From Mactromeris polynyma (lineage: Eukaryota; Mollusca; Bivalvia; Venerida; Mactridae): a DNA stretch of 64,000 bases. The stretch lies in NCBI GenBank assembly GCA_032209605.1, contig JASFXZ010000038.1, positions 4,154,001-4,218,000 on the forward strand. The letters run 5' to 3'. Position numbers and translations under genes: made by a program. Below the pieces are notes generated by a model that was given only the letters and a program-made list of their open reading frames with translations, was not told the DNA's origin and searched no databases. Shown here piece by piece: positions 1 through 10,990 of this stretch; positions within the stretch are counted from its first letter, which is position 1; the number at the start of each line of letters is the position of its first letter.

Positions 1-164
1 TGTAACAATTAGAGGTGAGGGTACAGCCCAAACAGCGCTTATATGCTAGGTAGTCCCATGTACACCTCTAATTTTTTGGCATCTTCATGTAGAGCGGTAA
101 ATAATGTTATAGCGGAATATACTGTTAGAGCCAATTAGCATAGCAAAGTCAAATGGCGAAGAGT

Positions 165-385
165 TTGTGGTTTTTTGTTGCATAGCACAGTAATCTAACA
201 GTGTGTGGTTTTGTTGCATAGCAGTCTAATGGCTAATTGCGTGTGGTTTGTTGCATAGCAGAATAATGTCTTAAATCGTGCACGGTTTTTCTCGCGTAAC
301 AGAATAATGTATAACACTAATAGCGTGTGTTATTGTTGCATAGCAGAATAGTTTCTCTGGCAAGTGGTTTTTGTTGCATAGCAGA
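165..385. repeat. Degenerate tandem repeat with GTTGCATAGCAGAATA core
   Basis: The core TTTTTGTTGCATAGCAG recurs about five times at 45-60 base spacing with substitutions and small indels, separated by variable spacers such as AATAATGTCTTAA. It lies in an SLC22 intron. Confidence 0.65.
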
Positions 386-1065
386 AGTTGGCATAACAGT
401 GAAATTAGTAAATGAGTTATTTTCAGATATATACTATAAATAAATATATACATGGCCTTCGGCTGGCCAGGGTTTTACTGATTCTCTACTTGGCAATGGC
501 AACATTGTGTACGAAGGGAGAATATTGCGGCCACAAGTATCCAAACATTAAATAAGGTTTTAACATGTTGTTGTTTTGTTGCTGTGTAGTAATGGCGTTA
601 ATTGAAGATATTATAATAGTGAAATTCAGATAAGTGTTGTTATCTTTGCCCGACTTTTCATAAAATAATAACCATATTTAGAATATTTTTTATGGCAATA
701 TATTTATATTTTATTTTACATGTATATGAATATTAATATTTAATACACATAAACTTGTTTTGCAGATAAACTGTTGAATTTCATTTACTTGTATACAAAG
801 GTTTGTTTTTAAGTGCAAAAATACTGCACAATTCAGCATTGTATCGCGTACAAAACTAACAACATTGTACATGGTTACTGTGTAATTCTTGATGTTAATT
901 TGATAAATCATCAAATACTTCTATACCAGCTAAAATTGTATCATCGGAAATCTCGTTTATTTCATATATATTTATCTAACAGAAATCAAATGTTTAAAAT
1001 TTGTTATTTATAGTTGCTGACAATGTTTATCATTACTGTACATGTCTTATAGGTCACTTTCAGAA

Positions 1066-1950
1066 AATAAAGTTGTTATTATTATTATTATCATAACTAT
1101 CATTATTTATTTATTAATTATTATTATTATCATGACTATTATTATTTATATATAAATAATTATTATTATCATTATCATTACTATTATTATTTATATATAA
1201 ACAATTATTATTATCATTATCATTACTATTATTATTTATTTATTAATTATTATCATTATCATTACTATTATTATTTATATATAAATAATTATCATTATCA
1301 TTACTATTATTATTTATTTATTAATTATCATTATTATCATTACTATTATTATTTATTTATTATTATTATTATCATTATTATTATAACTATTATTATTTTT
1401 TTATTAATTATTATTATTATCATCATTATCATCATTACTATTATTATTTATTTAGTCATTAATTTTATCGTTACTATTATTATTTATTTAGTCATTAATT
1501 TTATCATTACTATTATTATGTATTTATTCATTATAATTATTATCATTACTATTATTATTATTATTTATTTATTCATTATTATTGTTATCATTACTATTAT
1601 TATTTATCTATTAACCATTTTGATTATCATCATTGCTACATGTATTATTATTAATTAATTTTTTATTCATTATTATTATTATTATTTATTTATTCATTTA
1701 TTTATTCATTATTATTATCATTACTATTATCATTAAATATTAATTCATTATTATTTATTTATTCATTATCATTATTATCATTACTATTATTATTTATTTA
1801 TTAATCATTATTATTATCATTATTATCATTATTTATTAATTAATTATTACACGGTAATGGTTTATATGTCCTTGATTATTATCATTAATATTATTAATAT
1901 TATTATGTATTTATTATTTTATTACAATTATTATAATTAGTATTATTATA
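1066..1950. repeat. ATT/ATC/TTTATTTA microsatellite array
   Basis: About 0.88 kb of ATTATT, ATCATT and TATTTATTTA units runs directly on from an AAAATAAAGTTGTTATTATT tail at 1063. It ends within about 10 bases of the SLC22 acceptor at 1958-1959. Its composition resembles a retroelement 3' tail that expanded. Confidence 0.9.
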
Positions 1951-1959
1951 TAATGACAG

Positions 1960-2045
1960 AATTGGGCGAAAATGGACGAGTGTCATTGTCCACCTGGTGG
2001 CGGCAATCGCCCTTGTTGTGGCAACCATACTCGCGTACACAGCTG
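1960..2045 (+). CDS. SLC22 exon (a): loop IGRKW and a transmembrane helix
   Basis: The exon reads (x)-IGRKWTSVIVHLVAAIAL and on to AYTAG. It is preceded by ...ATGACAG and followed by GTATGT. It supplies a conserved cytoplasmic GRK loop and one hydrophobic helix. The acceptor has almost no pyrimidine tract because an ATT-rich array runs up to it. Confidence 0.8.
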
Positions 2046-5000
2046 GTATGTCAATCTTTTTTATTAATATTGGAAACAAATGTCCTAACCCAACTAAACC
2101 ATGATATATGAATAAAGTAAAACCCCAATAATAAGACCACCCTTGGGACCATTGAAAACTGGTCTTCTTATCGATGTGGTCTTATTATTGAGGTTAATTG
2201 AAGAGCAATGCATTGAAAATGGACTTGAAAATGGTGGTCCTACTTTTGAGGTGGTCTTATTGAGTTGATCTTTAGGTGAGGTTTTTCTGTATAAATCTAT
2301 TCTTTAAATTCTAGTCTACGTTACTGATGACAAACGCACGTGTACAGTGACATGTGGCAGCATAACATAGTTAACCAGTCTACGTTACCGATGACAAAGC
2401 ACTACTAGTATTAGTGTATTTACATTATAAACAGAAATTAATCTTATACAGAATGATGAAAACATTGGGTTATGTTTTATTTGGGTACATTATTTAATAC
2501 GAAAATGGTCGGTATGAATTTCGATAACCGTAATGATAAAATCGAATTTGATCATGGACCGTTCTTTTTATCTGACCAGTCACCAGCTCAAGTAAAAATC
2601 ATAACTTGAGTAAAGAAAGCACTATAGCACTACAAAATGACAACAACCATAAAAAGAAATATTTAAAAAAAAGATGATTGGCGCAATTTGAAGGTTAATA
2701 TTTGTTGTGCAAAATGCCGAGATGTTACGATTCCTGGTCACTGAAAAAGATCCAAAATGGATATCGGTAAATTCACTGAAATTCAGTGGATTTCGGTAAG
2801 GTAACGTACCCTTTATTGAAACGTTAACCAATCAGCATCAAGGGCCCGTATTCACAAACATTTTAAGACTGAATCTCAGACTTTAAAATGGTAAATTTTC
2901 ATTTTGTTCCTACGTTATTATTACACAATATATTTTGATAAAACATGGCAAACGTGTAGAGTGAATAACAAGAAATATTTAGGCAAAAAAGTATCCATTT
3001 AAATATAACGAAAACGAAATGCTTGTAAATTTAATTTTTGTAATTTTAAAGTCTAAGTCTGAGATTCTGTCTTAAAACGTTTGTGAATACGGGTCCATGT
3101 TACAAACGTTATTCTACTGAAGAGAAATTGCCTGGGTGGTTAACGTAAGATTTGATTGGTTTACACAACACTGATATGCAAATAGCAAAACCATGTTTGT
3201 ATGGCTGTACCGAAAAAAATATCAAACAAATCCACATTCTTCCAGACTTTACAAGATATACTCAGTACATTTAAAAAAGCACAATTGTTAACCAACCATA
3301 CTTTATTCATTTTTTTACTTCTAAAACTAATTTTTTATGAAAATACTTTTCGATTGTCATGAAATGTAGCATTATATGTTGCATAAACGTGCAATACTGT
3401 CATGTATAGTTCTTTTCTTGTATTCTAAAAGTCGGTCAATGAAAATTTAGTATACATGTATTAATAATTTATCATGTCTTACTGTGTGCTAATAAATTGG
3501 TCTGTCGTGTTCTAAACATAAACGTTACTCGCTGATCGAAGCTAATAGCTAATAAATGTCTTTTTGCTCATGCCATTTTCAACCGCACGTATGTACCACA
3601 CACAAAGAAAAGTGTATAACTTCTGACTAACTACTAATTTACACCAGGGCTTACTGAACACATCAAACACAGCAAGATGTCACGTATTCAATATTAGCCC
3701 ATTTAGAAGACATGTGACACATAAGACGACCTGTGACAAGAGCGACATGTCCGTTATCTTAAAAAGCCCATTCAGTCTAAAATACACGGAGTTGTTGCTT
3801 ATGTTAAATGTATAGGTTATTGGTAATATTTAAACATGATTATTAGAAATATTTTAGATATAATTTGCATGACACGTTTTGGTTTCGACAAAAGATACAA
3901 CTCATGAAACATCAACGGTCACTTAAAACCCTATATACCATTTGTTTAGTTGTGTATAAAGAGTAGTCCTACTGTAAATGCACTTTTTGTATTCATGCCT
4001 CTGGCATTTATTAAGGTATTGTATTTTTAAGGTAAGCTCTATTTGTCTCAACAGATGGACGTGACACAATGCTGGCAGCGGGTACAGCCTTTACTTTGTT
4101 AGGAAAGATGGCGATCACATGTGCCTTAAGTCTCATGTACGTGGTTACCCCAGAACTATACCCCACCAATATGAGGTAATGTTTCACTGTATATTGTTTT
4201 GATATAAAAACTGAACAAAAAACTTGTTCTAATTAAACAAATGTAGTACATAATAGATATACTTTGTGCTAGTCTGACGCAATACAAATACCAGCATCTA
4301 AGGACAACGTCATTACAGGGCAATGCATGTTTTGCAGATTATGCAAGTTTTAGAAAATTGAGTTAGTGACTTATTTAAAAGAGCTAGATCAGCAAATATT
4401 GCATTATTTTATATATTTTATGACGATTCATTCGATCTAATTACACCAAATTTAACCCGTCATTAATTGCATTGCACTTTGGATTGTTAAACCAATTATA
4501 TAATGCTTTTTTCTGTTACAGAAATTCAGGTCTAGGGGCTGCTTGTTTTATGGGGAATGTAGGGGCCATGATAGCGCCTTTTTCTAGAAACGTCGTAAGT
4601 ATTCTTTTGTCAGAAAGTTTTTCGTTATCAACTTTCTAATGTGTAAAATATACTGGAATCAAGAAGCAACATTTCCTCTTACTAGTCCATCCATTCATTC
4701 AATAAACAGTTCCCATATTTACAATATTTACCTCCCTTAATCCTAATCATCAGCCATTTTGATAGGCAAAACTAATAAATACGTACAGATAATTCCCACA
4801 TTTACAATATTTACCTCCCTTGTTCTTAATCATCAGCCATTTTGATAGGCAAAAGTAATAACACGTATAGATAATTCCCCACACATCTACAATATTTACC
4901 TCCCTTGTTCTTAATCATCAGCCATTTTGATAGGCAAAACTAATAAATACGTACAGATAATTCCCACATTTACAATATTTACCTCCCTTGTTCTTAATCA

Positions 5001-8000
5001 TCAGCCATTTTGATAGGCAAAAGTAATAAACACGTATAGATAATTCCCCACACATCTACAATATTTACCTCCCTTAATCCTAATCATCAGCCATTTTGAT
5101 GGGCAAAACTAATAAACACGTACAGGGCTAGCGCTGGCTTTTTTTTTTCTTGAGCCAATTTAATTCGCGGGCTATATTACAGCGCGCAATCGACAAATAG
5201 GTAGTGGAGTTTGTGGTCTCAACCCCCCCCCAATAGTTTGTTATTTCACTGTAATCCTTTTTAATTTCTAATAGAGCTTGTAGGATGATTCACTGTAGCA
5301 CTGTTATTTTATTTCTTGTTTATTTTATTCTTGTAATTAAAGTTTAAACAATACATCTCATTATCAAGTATTCATTAATCAAATTGAAAAAAGAAGACAA
5401 TGTATACTCCCAAACACAAGTCACAGTCACATGCAAGAAGCAATATATTTTTAAAACACTCAACTGTACATAAAAACTAGGCCACAAATGAAACATAAAC
5501 TAAACTTACAGTGATGTAAATTATATGTGAATAGTCATAGCACAGAGTATGAGACATAAATCATTAGTTTATACAGGCAAAAATAATAGTTATCTGAATT
5601 TATCATAATAATTTTCATTCCTCGTAAAATTCGGAGCGGACGGCATTACGGACCGTACGGTACGGATTTTATCGTATACTAGACACGAAAACGAAAGTGA
5701 TTGCATGGTTATCACAGACATTGAGAACCGGTCTCAGCCGTTTTTAACCGCATTTATCATCAAAATTTAGTGGAATAAAACATTCGCCAACGGTAAATTC
5801 AGAAATTCATACATTTCGACGGACAGCTTTTCGACTATTTGATTTTTCTTTAGCCATTTTCCGAAAATAAACGGTGATTACTGAAATTTTTCATCGGACA
5901 ATTTGTCCGACTATAACAGAAATTCTATCGGTCAAACTGAAAATATACCGGACATGTCCGACTCCGACTGCCATTCGCATTGACTGGTCTAATCAATCGA
6001 TATTTCGGCGTATTCGTGTTTGACCAATTTAGTTCTCTGCAGTGTTGTTATTATTATGCGCTTCACAGGTCTATCACGTGTCGGGTACGCGGGACGTGAT
6101 TTGATTGGTCGAAAGGAGATTTTGTGACAGGCGACAAACTCCACCACCGATTGTTTTTGGTAAACATGTGTATAATTATGTCATTATACACGAACGTGTC
6201 ATAAACAGGATATCAATTGGGGCCCTTTAATATGTACGCGAGGTTATACACAGACATTGAGAACTGGTCTCAGCAGCTTTTAACCGCATTTATCATCGAA
6301 ATTGAGTGGAATATAGCATTCGCCAACGGTAAATTTGGAAAGTCATACTTTTCGACGATTTGAGCCAATTTGATTTTTCTTGAGCCAATTTTTGTTTTCT
6401 TGAGCCAATGGCTCAATTGGCGAATGCCAGCGCGAGCCCTGACGTACAGATAATTCCCACATTTACAATATTTACCTCCCTTGTTCTTAATCATCAGCCA
6501 TTTTGATAGGCAAAAGTAATAAACACGTATAGATAATTCCCACATTTACAATATTTACCTCCCTTAATCCTAATCATCAGCCATTTTGATAGGCAAAAGT
6601 AATAAACACGTACAGATAATTCCCCACACATCTACAATATTTACCTCCCTTGTTCTTAATCATCAGCCATTTTGATAGGCAAAACTGATAGTCACATATA
6701 GATTGTTCCCACATTTACAATATTTACCTCCCTTGTTCTTAATCATCAGTCAATATGATGGGCAAAACTAATAAGAACATATGATATAGATAGTACCCAC
6801 ATCTACAATATTTACCTCCCTTATTCTTAATCATCAGTCATTTTGGTAGGCAAACATGATGAGCACTTATAGGAGTAATTCCCAAATATGTGATAATTGA
6901 GAAAATATCAAGAGAATTTGCATGTAGCAAACACTTTTTCTTCAACTTTCTGAGCCATCTGCCCACGTCAGCATAATGAATAAGTTATTTTTATACATGT
7001 ACATCTGATTATTTTATCATCTTTTATACATTATATTCCCTATAAACTTCAAGGAATTTCCCTATCAATATGGCTGACTATTTAGAACCAGGGAGGTAAA
7101 TATTGTAAATGTGGTAACAATCTATCGCATTTTATCATCTTTATCAAGTAGAAATGCTCCTTTGGTCATGTAGCTTGTAAAAAGATTTGTCACGTCTGAA
7201 TAAAATCAAGCACTTATGAGATACCTAAACATAGTAACGTAGTGATGCTCCTTATGTCATGTAGCTTGTAAAAAGATTTGTCACGTCTGAATAAAATCAA
7301 GCATCTATGAGGTACCTAAACATAGTAACGTAGTGATGCTCCTTATGTCATGTAGCTTGTAAAAAGATTTGTCACGTCTGAATAAAATCAAGCATCTATG
7401 AGGTACCTAAACATAGTAACGTAGTGATGCTCCTTATGTCATGTAACTTGTAAAAAGATTTGTCATGTCTGAATAAAATCAAGCATCTATGAGGTACCTA
7501 AACATAGTAACGTAGTGATGCTCCTTATGACATGTAGCTTGTAAAAAGATTTGTCATGGGAATACATAGTTTAATAGACTAGATGTGTCCATAGGAAACG
7601 GATTCCCCTCTATGGGCTTTTAAGTAAAAAAAGGACCATAACTCTTCCAAAATTTGGTGGATTGAAACCGAAATCGAATTTGACCTGTATTTTATCAATA
7701 CATCTTATGTGGTCAAAATTAATTGAATCCATTCATCCTTAAAAGAGATAAGCCAATATGCCCACGAATGGAACGGAGGGGGGGGGGGGATAAAAATGTT
7801 TGGACAGGACGGAAATAGTTTGTGGGGGACTGTTAATTCAGCATTTAATACATAATAGTTTTAATATCACATTTGCATTCATCTAACTTTTAATTTACTT
7901 TTTATTATTTCCAGCTCTATAAAATCAACTGGCTCCCGGCTTGTATATATGCTGTTCTGTCCCTAGTTGCAGTCTTTCTGTTTGCTTTTGTGCCAGAAAC

Positions 8001-8124
8001 CAATGGAGTAGAATTACCTCAAACCATCGAAGAGCTTACAGAATGGTACCGTGTGAATAAGTTTGAACTCAAAGTGGGTAAAAATAGATATGTGAAAAAA
8101 CGACCGAAAAATGATCCTATGTAA
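1960..8124 (+). CDS. SLC22-family organic ion/solute carrier, C-terminal exons (partial gene)
   Basis: Four exons (1960-2045, 4055-4175, 4522-4594, 7915-8124) join in one phase to give about 163 C-terminal residues ending at a TAA. They are the last part of a major-facilitator transporter of the plasma membrane. Visible family features are a loop-type IGRKW, a hydrophobic helix, ELYPTNMRNSGLG followed by a further helix and APF, then a last helix and the SLC22-type tail VPETNGVELPQTIEE. The family moves organic cations, anions or zwitterions; the substrate cannot be told from this part. SLC22 proteins are usually about 550 residues, so roughly the first two thirds lie left of base 1. All introns are GT-AG and are filled with repeats. 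The gene converges on the - strand KIAA0825-like gene. The SLC22 call is firm; the subfamily (OCT, OAT or OCTN) is open. Confidence 0.85.
2116..2290. mobile_element. CAGTAAAACCTC-ended MITE, copy 1 (diverged)
   Basis: It begins GTAAAACCCCAATAATAAGA and ends GTGAGGTTTTTCTGTA, giving inverted termini. The interior contains TGGACTTGAAAATG. Related copies lie at about 18370, 30859, 37391, 41947, 60183 and 61649. The termini and flanking TA resemble Tc1/mariner-pogo (Tigger-like) elements; the class is inferred. Confidence 0.75.
2655..3225 (+). mobile_element. Old dispersed repeat, interrupted by a MITE
   Basis: The outer parts (2655-2841 and 3097-3225) match, in reverse orientation, the uninterrupted copy at about 61030-61345. 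Shared stretches include ATTCACTGAAATTCAGTGGA and the GATTTGATTGGTTTAC region. The middle (2842-3096) is a separate inserted element. No coding capacity is seen. Confidence 0.75.
2842..3096. mobile_element. MITE with about 40-bp inverted repeats (GGGCCCGTATTCAC...)
   Basis: The left end is GGGCCCGTATTCACAAACAT and the right end is the complement, ...CGTTTGTGAATACGGGTCC. The arms continue through AAGACTGAATCTCAGACTTT. The element is about 255 bases and non-coding. A lone right half sits at 42150-42279. Confidence 0.88.
4055..4175 (+). CDS. SLC22 exon (b): helix and ELYPTNMR motif
   Basis: The acceptor is CTCAACAG and the donor is AG|GTAATG. The exon encodes DGRDTMLAAGTAFTLLGKMA, a hydrophobic stretch and VTPELYPTNMR. 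ELYPT is a strong SLC22/sugar-porter-like signature before the penultimate helices. The phase joins both neighbours exactly. Confidence 0.87.
4522..4594 (+). CDS. SLC22 exon (c): NSGLG...APF segment
   Basis: The exon begins after TTCTGTTACAG and ends at GTC|GTAAGT. It encodes NSGLGAACFMGNVGAMIAPF, then SRNV, matching the glycine-rich helix that follows ELYPT in SLC22 proteins. Confidence 0.87.
4703..5122. repeat. 83-85-bp tandem repeat, left block
   Basis: About five units each contain TACAATATTTACCTCCCTT, ATCATCAGCCATTTTGATAG and AATAAACACGTACAGATAAT. Units alternate between CCCACATTT and CCCCACACATCT variants, so a two-unit pattern is present. Confidence 0.88.
5123..6441. mobile_element. 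Non-autonomous DNA element inserted in the 83-bp array
   Basis: It starts CAGGGCTAGCGCTGGC and ends GCCAGCGCGAGCCCTG, imperfect terminal inverted repeats of 16 bases. The flanks share ACGTA directly. ACGTACAG (8 bases) is restored if one CAG was lost at the left junction, which would fit a hAT-like insertion. The interior has no long reading frame but has TTCTTGAGCCAATTT motifs near both ends. Confidence 0.8.
6442..6880. repeat. 83-85-bp tandem repeat, right block
   Basis: This is the continuation of the left block after the inserted element, with about five units of increasing divergence. It reads TACAATATTTACCTCCCTTG and ATCATCAGCCATTTTGATAG, then fades by 6880. Confidence 0.85.
7062..7125 (-). 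repeat. Isolated reversed unit of the 83-bp repeat
   Basis: It contains GGAGGTAAATATTGTAAATG preceded by ATATGGCTGACTATT, the complement of the unit in the array. A second isolated reversed fragment lies at about 14086-14112 (GAGGTAAATATTGTAAATGT). The unit therefore also occurs outside tandem arrays. Confidence 0.6.
7150..7560. repeat. 91-bp tandem repeat, about 4.5 copies
   Basis: ATGCTCCTTATGTCATGTAG recurs at 7245, 7336 and 7427, exactly 91 bases apart, with few substitutions. Each unit also has TGTCACGTCTGAATAAAATC. Confidence 0.92.
7915..8124 (+). CDS. SLC22 terminal exon: last helix and cytoplasmic tail
   Basis: The exon begins after TTTATTATTTCCAG and ends at TAA. It encodes LYKINWLPACIYAVLSLVAV, a hydrophobic run, FVPETNGVELPQTIEELTEW and a basic tail ending KKRPKNDPM. 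The PETNGVELPQTIEE motif is the family's C-terminal hallmark. Confidence 0.9.
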   Translation, partial: LYKINWLPACIYAVLSLVAVFLFAFVPETNGVELPQTIEELTEWYRVNKFELKVGKNRYVKKRPKNDPM

Positions 8125-8535
8125 GGACACACGTCGGAGAAACTACAGAATTTTATACAATTCAACAGGAATGGCTATCAGATACATTTACTAGTACCAA
8201 TATATACATTCTGGAGGTTTATCGATGTATATCATATAAAAATGACTTAAATTTTTTTGATATTATTGATATATTTATGGGATACTGTGCCACTTTATAT
8301 CAATTTTTGACCGTTAAATATCGATTGCCCTAGCTTAAAAGATGAACAAAGGCCTCAACAACATTTTGAAACAATTATTCCTATACATACTTGTCAGTGA
8401 CCAGGGGATTGTATATACGTCATGGAATACATTTATTCAAAAAATGGCAAAATTGTTATGTCAAACTGTGACATTAGTTTAATTGTTTATACTGCATACT
8501 ACATGTATAACACTTCTCATCAATCCAAGTAAGAC

Positions 8536-8846
8536 ATCCTCGGTACCCAGGCTATTCATAACAAATATGATACCCTGTAAAAACTGACTGTAAAAATCTT
8601 GTACTCATGAATAATTGATGAGGTGAAATCCAGCCACTTGATTGGCCGCATGACACACACCTCATGCAATACGGAAATTGCCGAAGACTTATGAATAAAA
8701 TCTCTACACAAAGGAGATTCCTTCTGTTTTGTTATTGTCCATTTCAATGGTCGAGAACGCTAACAAATATTCATGCATTACGAAGTTTCGCTAGCAAATT
8801 TGCCCAGGGTATCATATATGTTTTGAATAGCCTGGGTACCGAGGAT
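8536..8846. mobile_element. MITE with about 42-bp inverted repeats
   Basis: The left arm begins ATCCTCGGTACCCAGGCTAT. The right arm is its complement, ending ATAGCCTGGGTACCGAGGAT, with two or three mismatches over about 42 bases. The flanks share an imperfect CAAGTAAG(A/G)CA, a possible 9-11-base target duplication. It lies just past the SLC22 stop. Confidence 0.88.
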
Positions 8847-9020
8847 CAAGTAAGGCAAATAGGTTATAATCTAGTGTAATATCATTGTTAACTGGTCATC
8901 TTAATCATTTCACAGATGGTAGGTTCAAACTCGTGTGGAAAGTATTTCTCCTTGACAATTCTACTGAAAAAGATACATCCTAAGTAATTTGACCTCCAGC
9001 TCGGATTTATGAAGGGGAAA

Positions 9021-9160
9021 CCTGTCCGGTTAGCTCAGTAGGTAGAGGGCTCGACTGCAAGTCTAGATGCCATGGGTTTGAAGCCAGGACGATGTGTATG
9101 TTCTTCTAAGACATTTGTCCTCCACCTCTGAACTCTCGATTTATGTGGAGAAGTTGTCAG
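9021..9160 (+). mobile_element. tRNA-headed SINE, type B, copy 1 (truncated)
   Basis: The head is CCGGTTAGCTCAGTAGGTAG (A box) followed by GGGTTTGAAGCC (B box). The body reads TGTGGAGAAGTTGTCAGCTG. The copy stops soon after, whereas copy 2 at 10766 continues. It is not a functional tRNA gene: the acceptor stem does not close and a long body follows. Confidence 0.8.
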
Positions 9161-9169
9161 CTGTACAGA

Positions 9170-10510
9170 ACATAACATGTTTGAATTGGCTTCATTCAGT
9201 ATTGTTGTTACATTGGCTAAAACATCTCTAAAAAGAACCATTGCAATGTATAACTGATTGAAAATATATTTGTTACCATACTACTAACAGACAAAACTTG
9301 TAAACTAGCCTGATTGTTAAAAAAACTGGAAGTTTCTTTTAATTTTATGATGTACAAACATCTTTCTTCAACAATTACGGATCAAAACATTATGAGTTCA
9401 TTCTTTGCTAATGCATGTGTATTGATGTTTTAACTATAGGAAATATATTTTCATGTTTGTTTAGGTAAACAAATGAACACAAAATGAGCATAATATTACT
9501 TTCAAAAAGCCCTCATATACTAATTATTTTATTCAACTATATACATGTAGTTCCTTAGACCATTTTTTTAGAAAAAGCCAATTTCTGAAATGCGAGATCC
9601 AACAGAGGTAATTGATGTTTCTAACACACTGAAAAAGTACTGAAAAAAGTATGAATTCTGTATTAGTTTATGGTGTCTACGTGATCTCTTCTATCAAGAA
9701 CAAAACAAAGCTACCCTTGCTTTAGTTACAAAGAAAAATGATTGGTAAAAGAGAGTGAATACGTAACTACAGGGAACGCCACATACACAAGACTGTGCCT
9801 CCCCATGCAGACCTCCGGGCAAGTTCACTAATTAATGAAAAGAAGCGAGGTTTTCAATACTTCAATAACAACTTGTTTTGAGTGTCAGTCTACATGAACT
9901 ATGAATGGAAAATTACAAAATACTGACCAAATATCACTTTGCTGTATAAATACCTACACTCATTATCAAACAATACTTCAATAATAACTTTTGACTTTCA
10001 CAGTATACACAGGTCATGATCAATGAAAGGAAAATTACGAATATCACATTGCTAAATATACCTTCACTCATTATCATCTCCACTCAGCAAGTTTATGATG
10101 GACATTTTGTTAGAACACAGGAGTACTGCAGGTTACCTTGTCTTTGTGAATACTAAATTTCAATTTAGCCAAAGTCTTTTATTCTCATTCAAAAAAATAT
10201 AACTATTTTTGGATATACCCAGAGGCGCGTTTTGTAGAGGTTGGAAAAATAGAATTCCACCTAGCGCTACGTAGGGAAAGTAGCAGTGCCGTTTCTTAGC
10301 AAAGCGTTCAAGCGTTTTTAGACAGCTACCTTTTCTACATTGGCTAACTTTTCTCACTTACTTCCCCTACCTCTAAACAAAAGGGCCATGATGGCCCTAT
10401 ATCGCTCACCCGAGTACACTGCCATGTTTTTTTTATCGAACTTAATAATTTATGCAATCTTTTAAGTGGACCACTAGACAATGCTAAACACCAACTATCA
10501 AAGCTCTAGA
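9170..10510. repeat. Diverged direct duplication, left copy
   Basis: It shares many ordered blocks with 11830-13055, such as CATCTCTAAAAAGAACCATT, TTACTTTCAAAAAGCCCTCA, ACTAAATTTCAATTTAGCCA and GCGTTCAAGCGTTTTTAGAC. Both copies end in a CATGATGGCCCTATATCGCT-type sequence. No reading frame is conserved between them. Confidence 0.75.
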
Positions 10511-10765
10511 CCTTGCGGTTTGGGGAAAGAAGATCTTCAAAGTTTACACTTTTAAAATCTATTTTAAGCTCATGTGACCTACTTATGCTACAGACCGGAA
10601 CCATTTATATAACTTCGAAAGAGGACCACCAAAGGATCATTCCTGTGAAGTTTGGTCAAAATCCATTGAGTGGTTTAGGAGATGTTGTTTTTCTCCCCGA
10701 CAATTCTACTTAAAACGATACATCCTAAGTAATTTGACCTCCAGCTCGGATTTATGAAGGGGGAG

Positions 10766-10990
10766 CCTGTCCGGTTAGCTCAGTCGGTAGAGGGCTCGAC
10801 TGCAAGTCTAGATGTCGTGGGTTTGAAGCCAGAGCGATGTGCATGTTCTTCTTGGACATTTGTCCTCCACCTCTGAACTCTTGATTTATGTGGAGAAGTT
10901 GTCAGCTGCTTGTGGAGGAGCAGGTTAGTACTGGTTTGTATCCCAGGAACACGGGTTTAGATTAGATTTTACAAGGAGCTTGGGACATCA
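10766..10990 (+). mobile_element. tRNA-headed SINE, type B, copy 2
   Basis: The head is CCGGTTAGCTCAGTCGGTAG with GGGTTTGAAGCC as B box. The body is TGTGGAGAAGTTGTCAGCTG, then CTTGTGGAGGAGCAGGTTAG and TACTGGT. About 80 bases upstream are also shared with copy 1 (GACAATTCTACT to TTTATGAAGG). Confidence 0.82.

Larger units (their letters stand above)
1..1959. other. Intronic sequence of the SLC22 gene, repeat-filled
   Basis: No coding exon is seen here. The stretch holds a degenerate tandem repeat (about 165-385), ordinary AT-rich sequence and a long ATT/ATC array (1066-1950). Earlier SLC22 exons must lie left of base 1. Confidence 0.6.
4595..7914 (+). other. Last SLC22 intron, mostly tandem and mobile repeats
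   Basis: This 3.3-kb intron holds two blocks of an 83-85-bp tandem repeat split by an inserted DNA element, a reversed fragment of the same repeat (about 7062-7125), a 91-bp tandem repeat (7150-7560) and a dispersed repeat with GACCATAACTCTTCC (about 7625-7760). No exon is seen. Confidence 0.7.
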
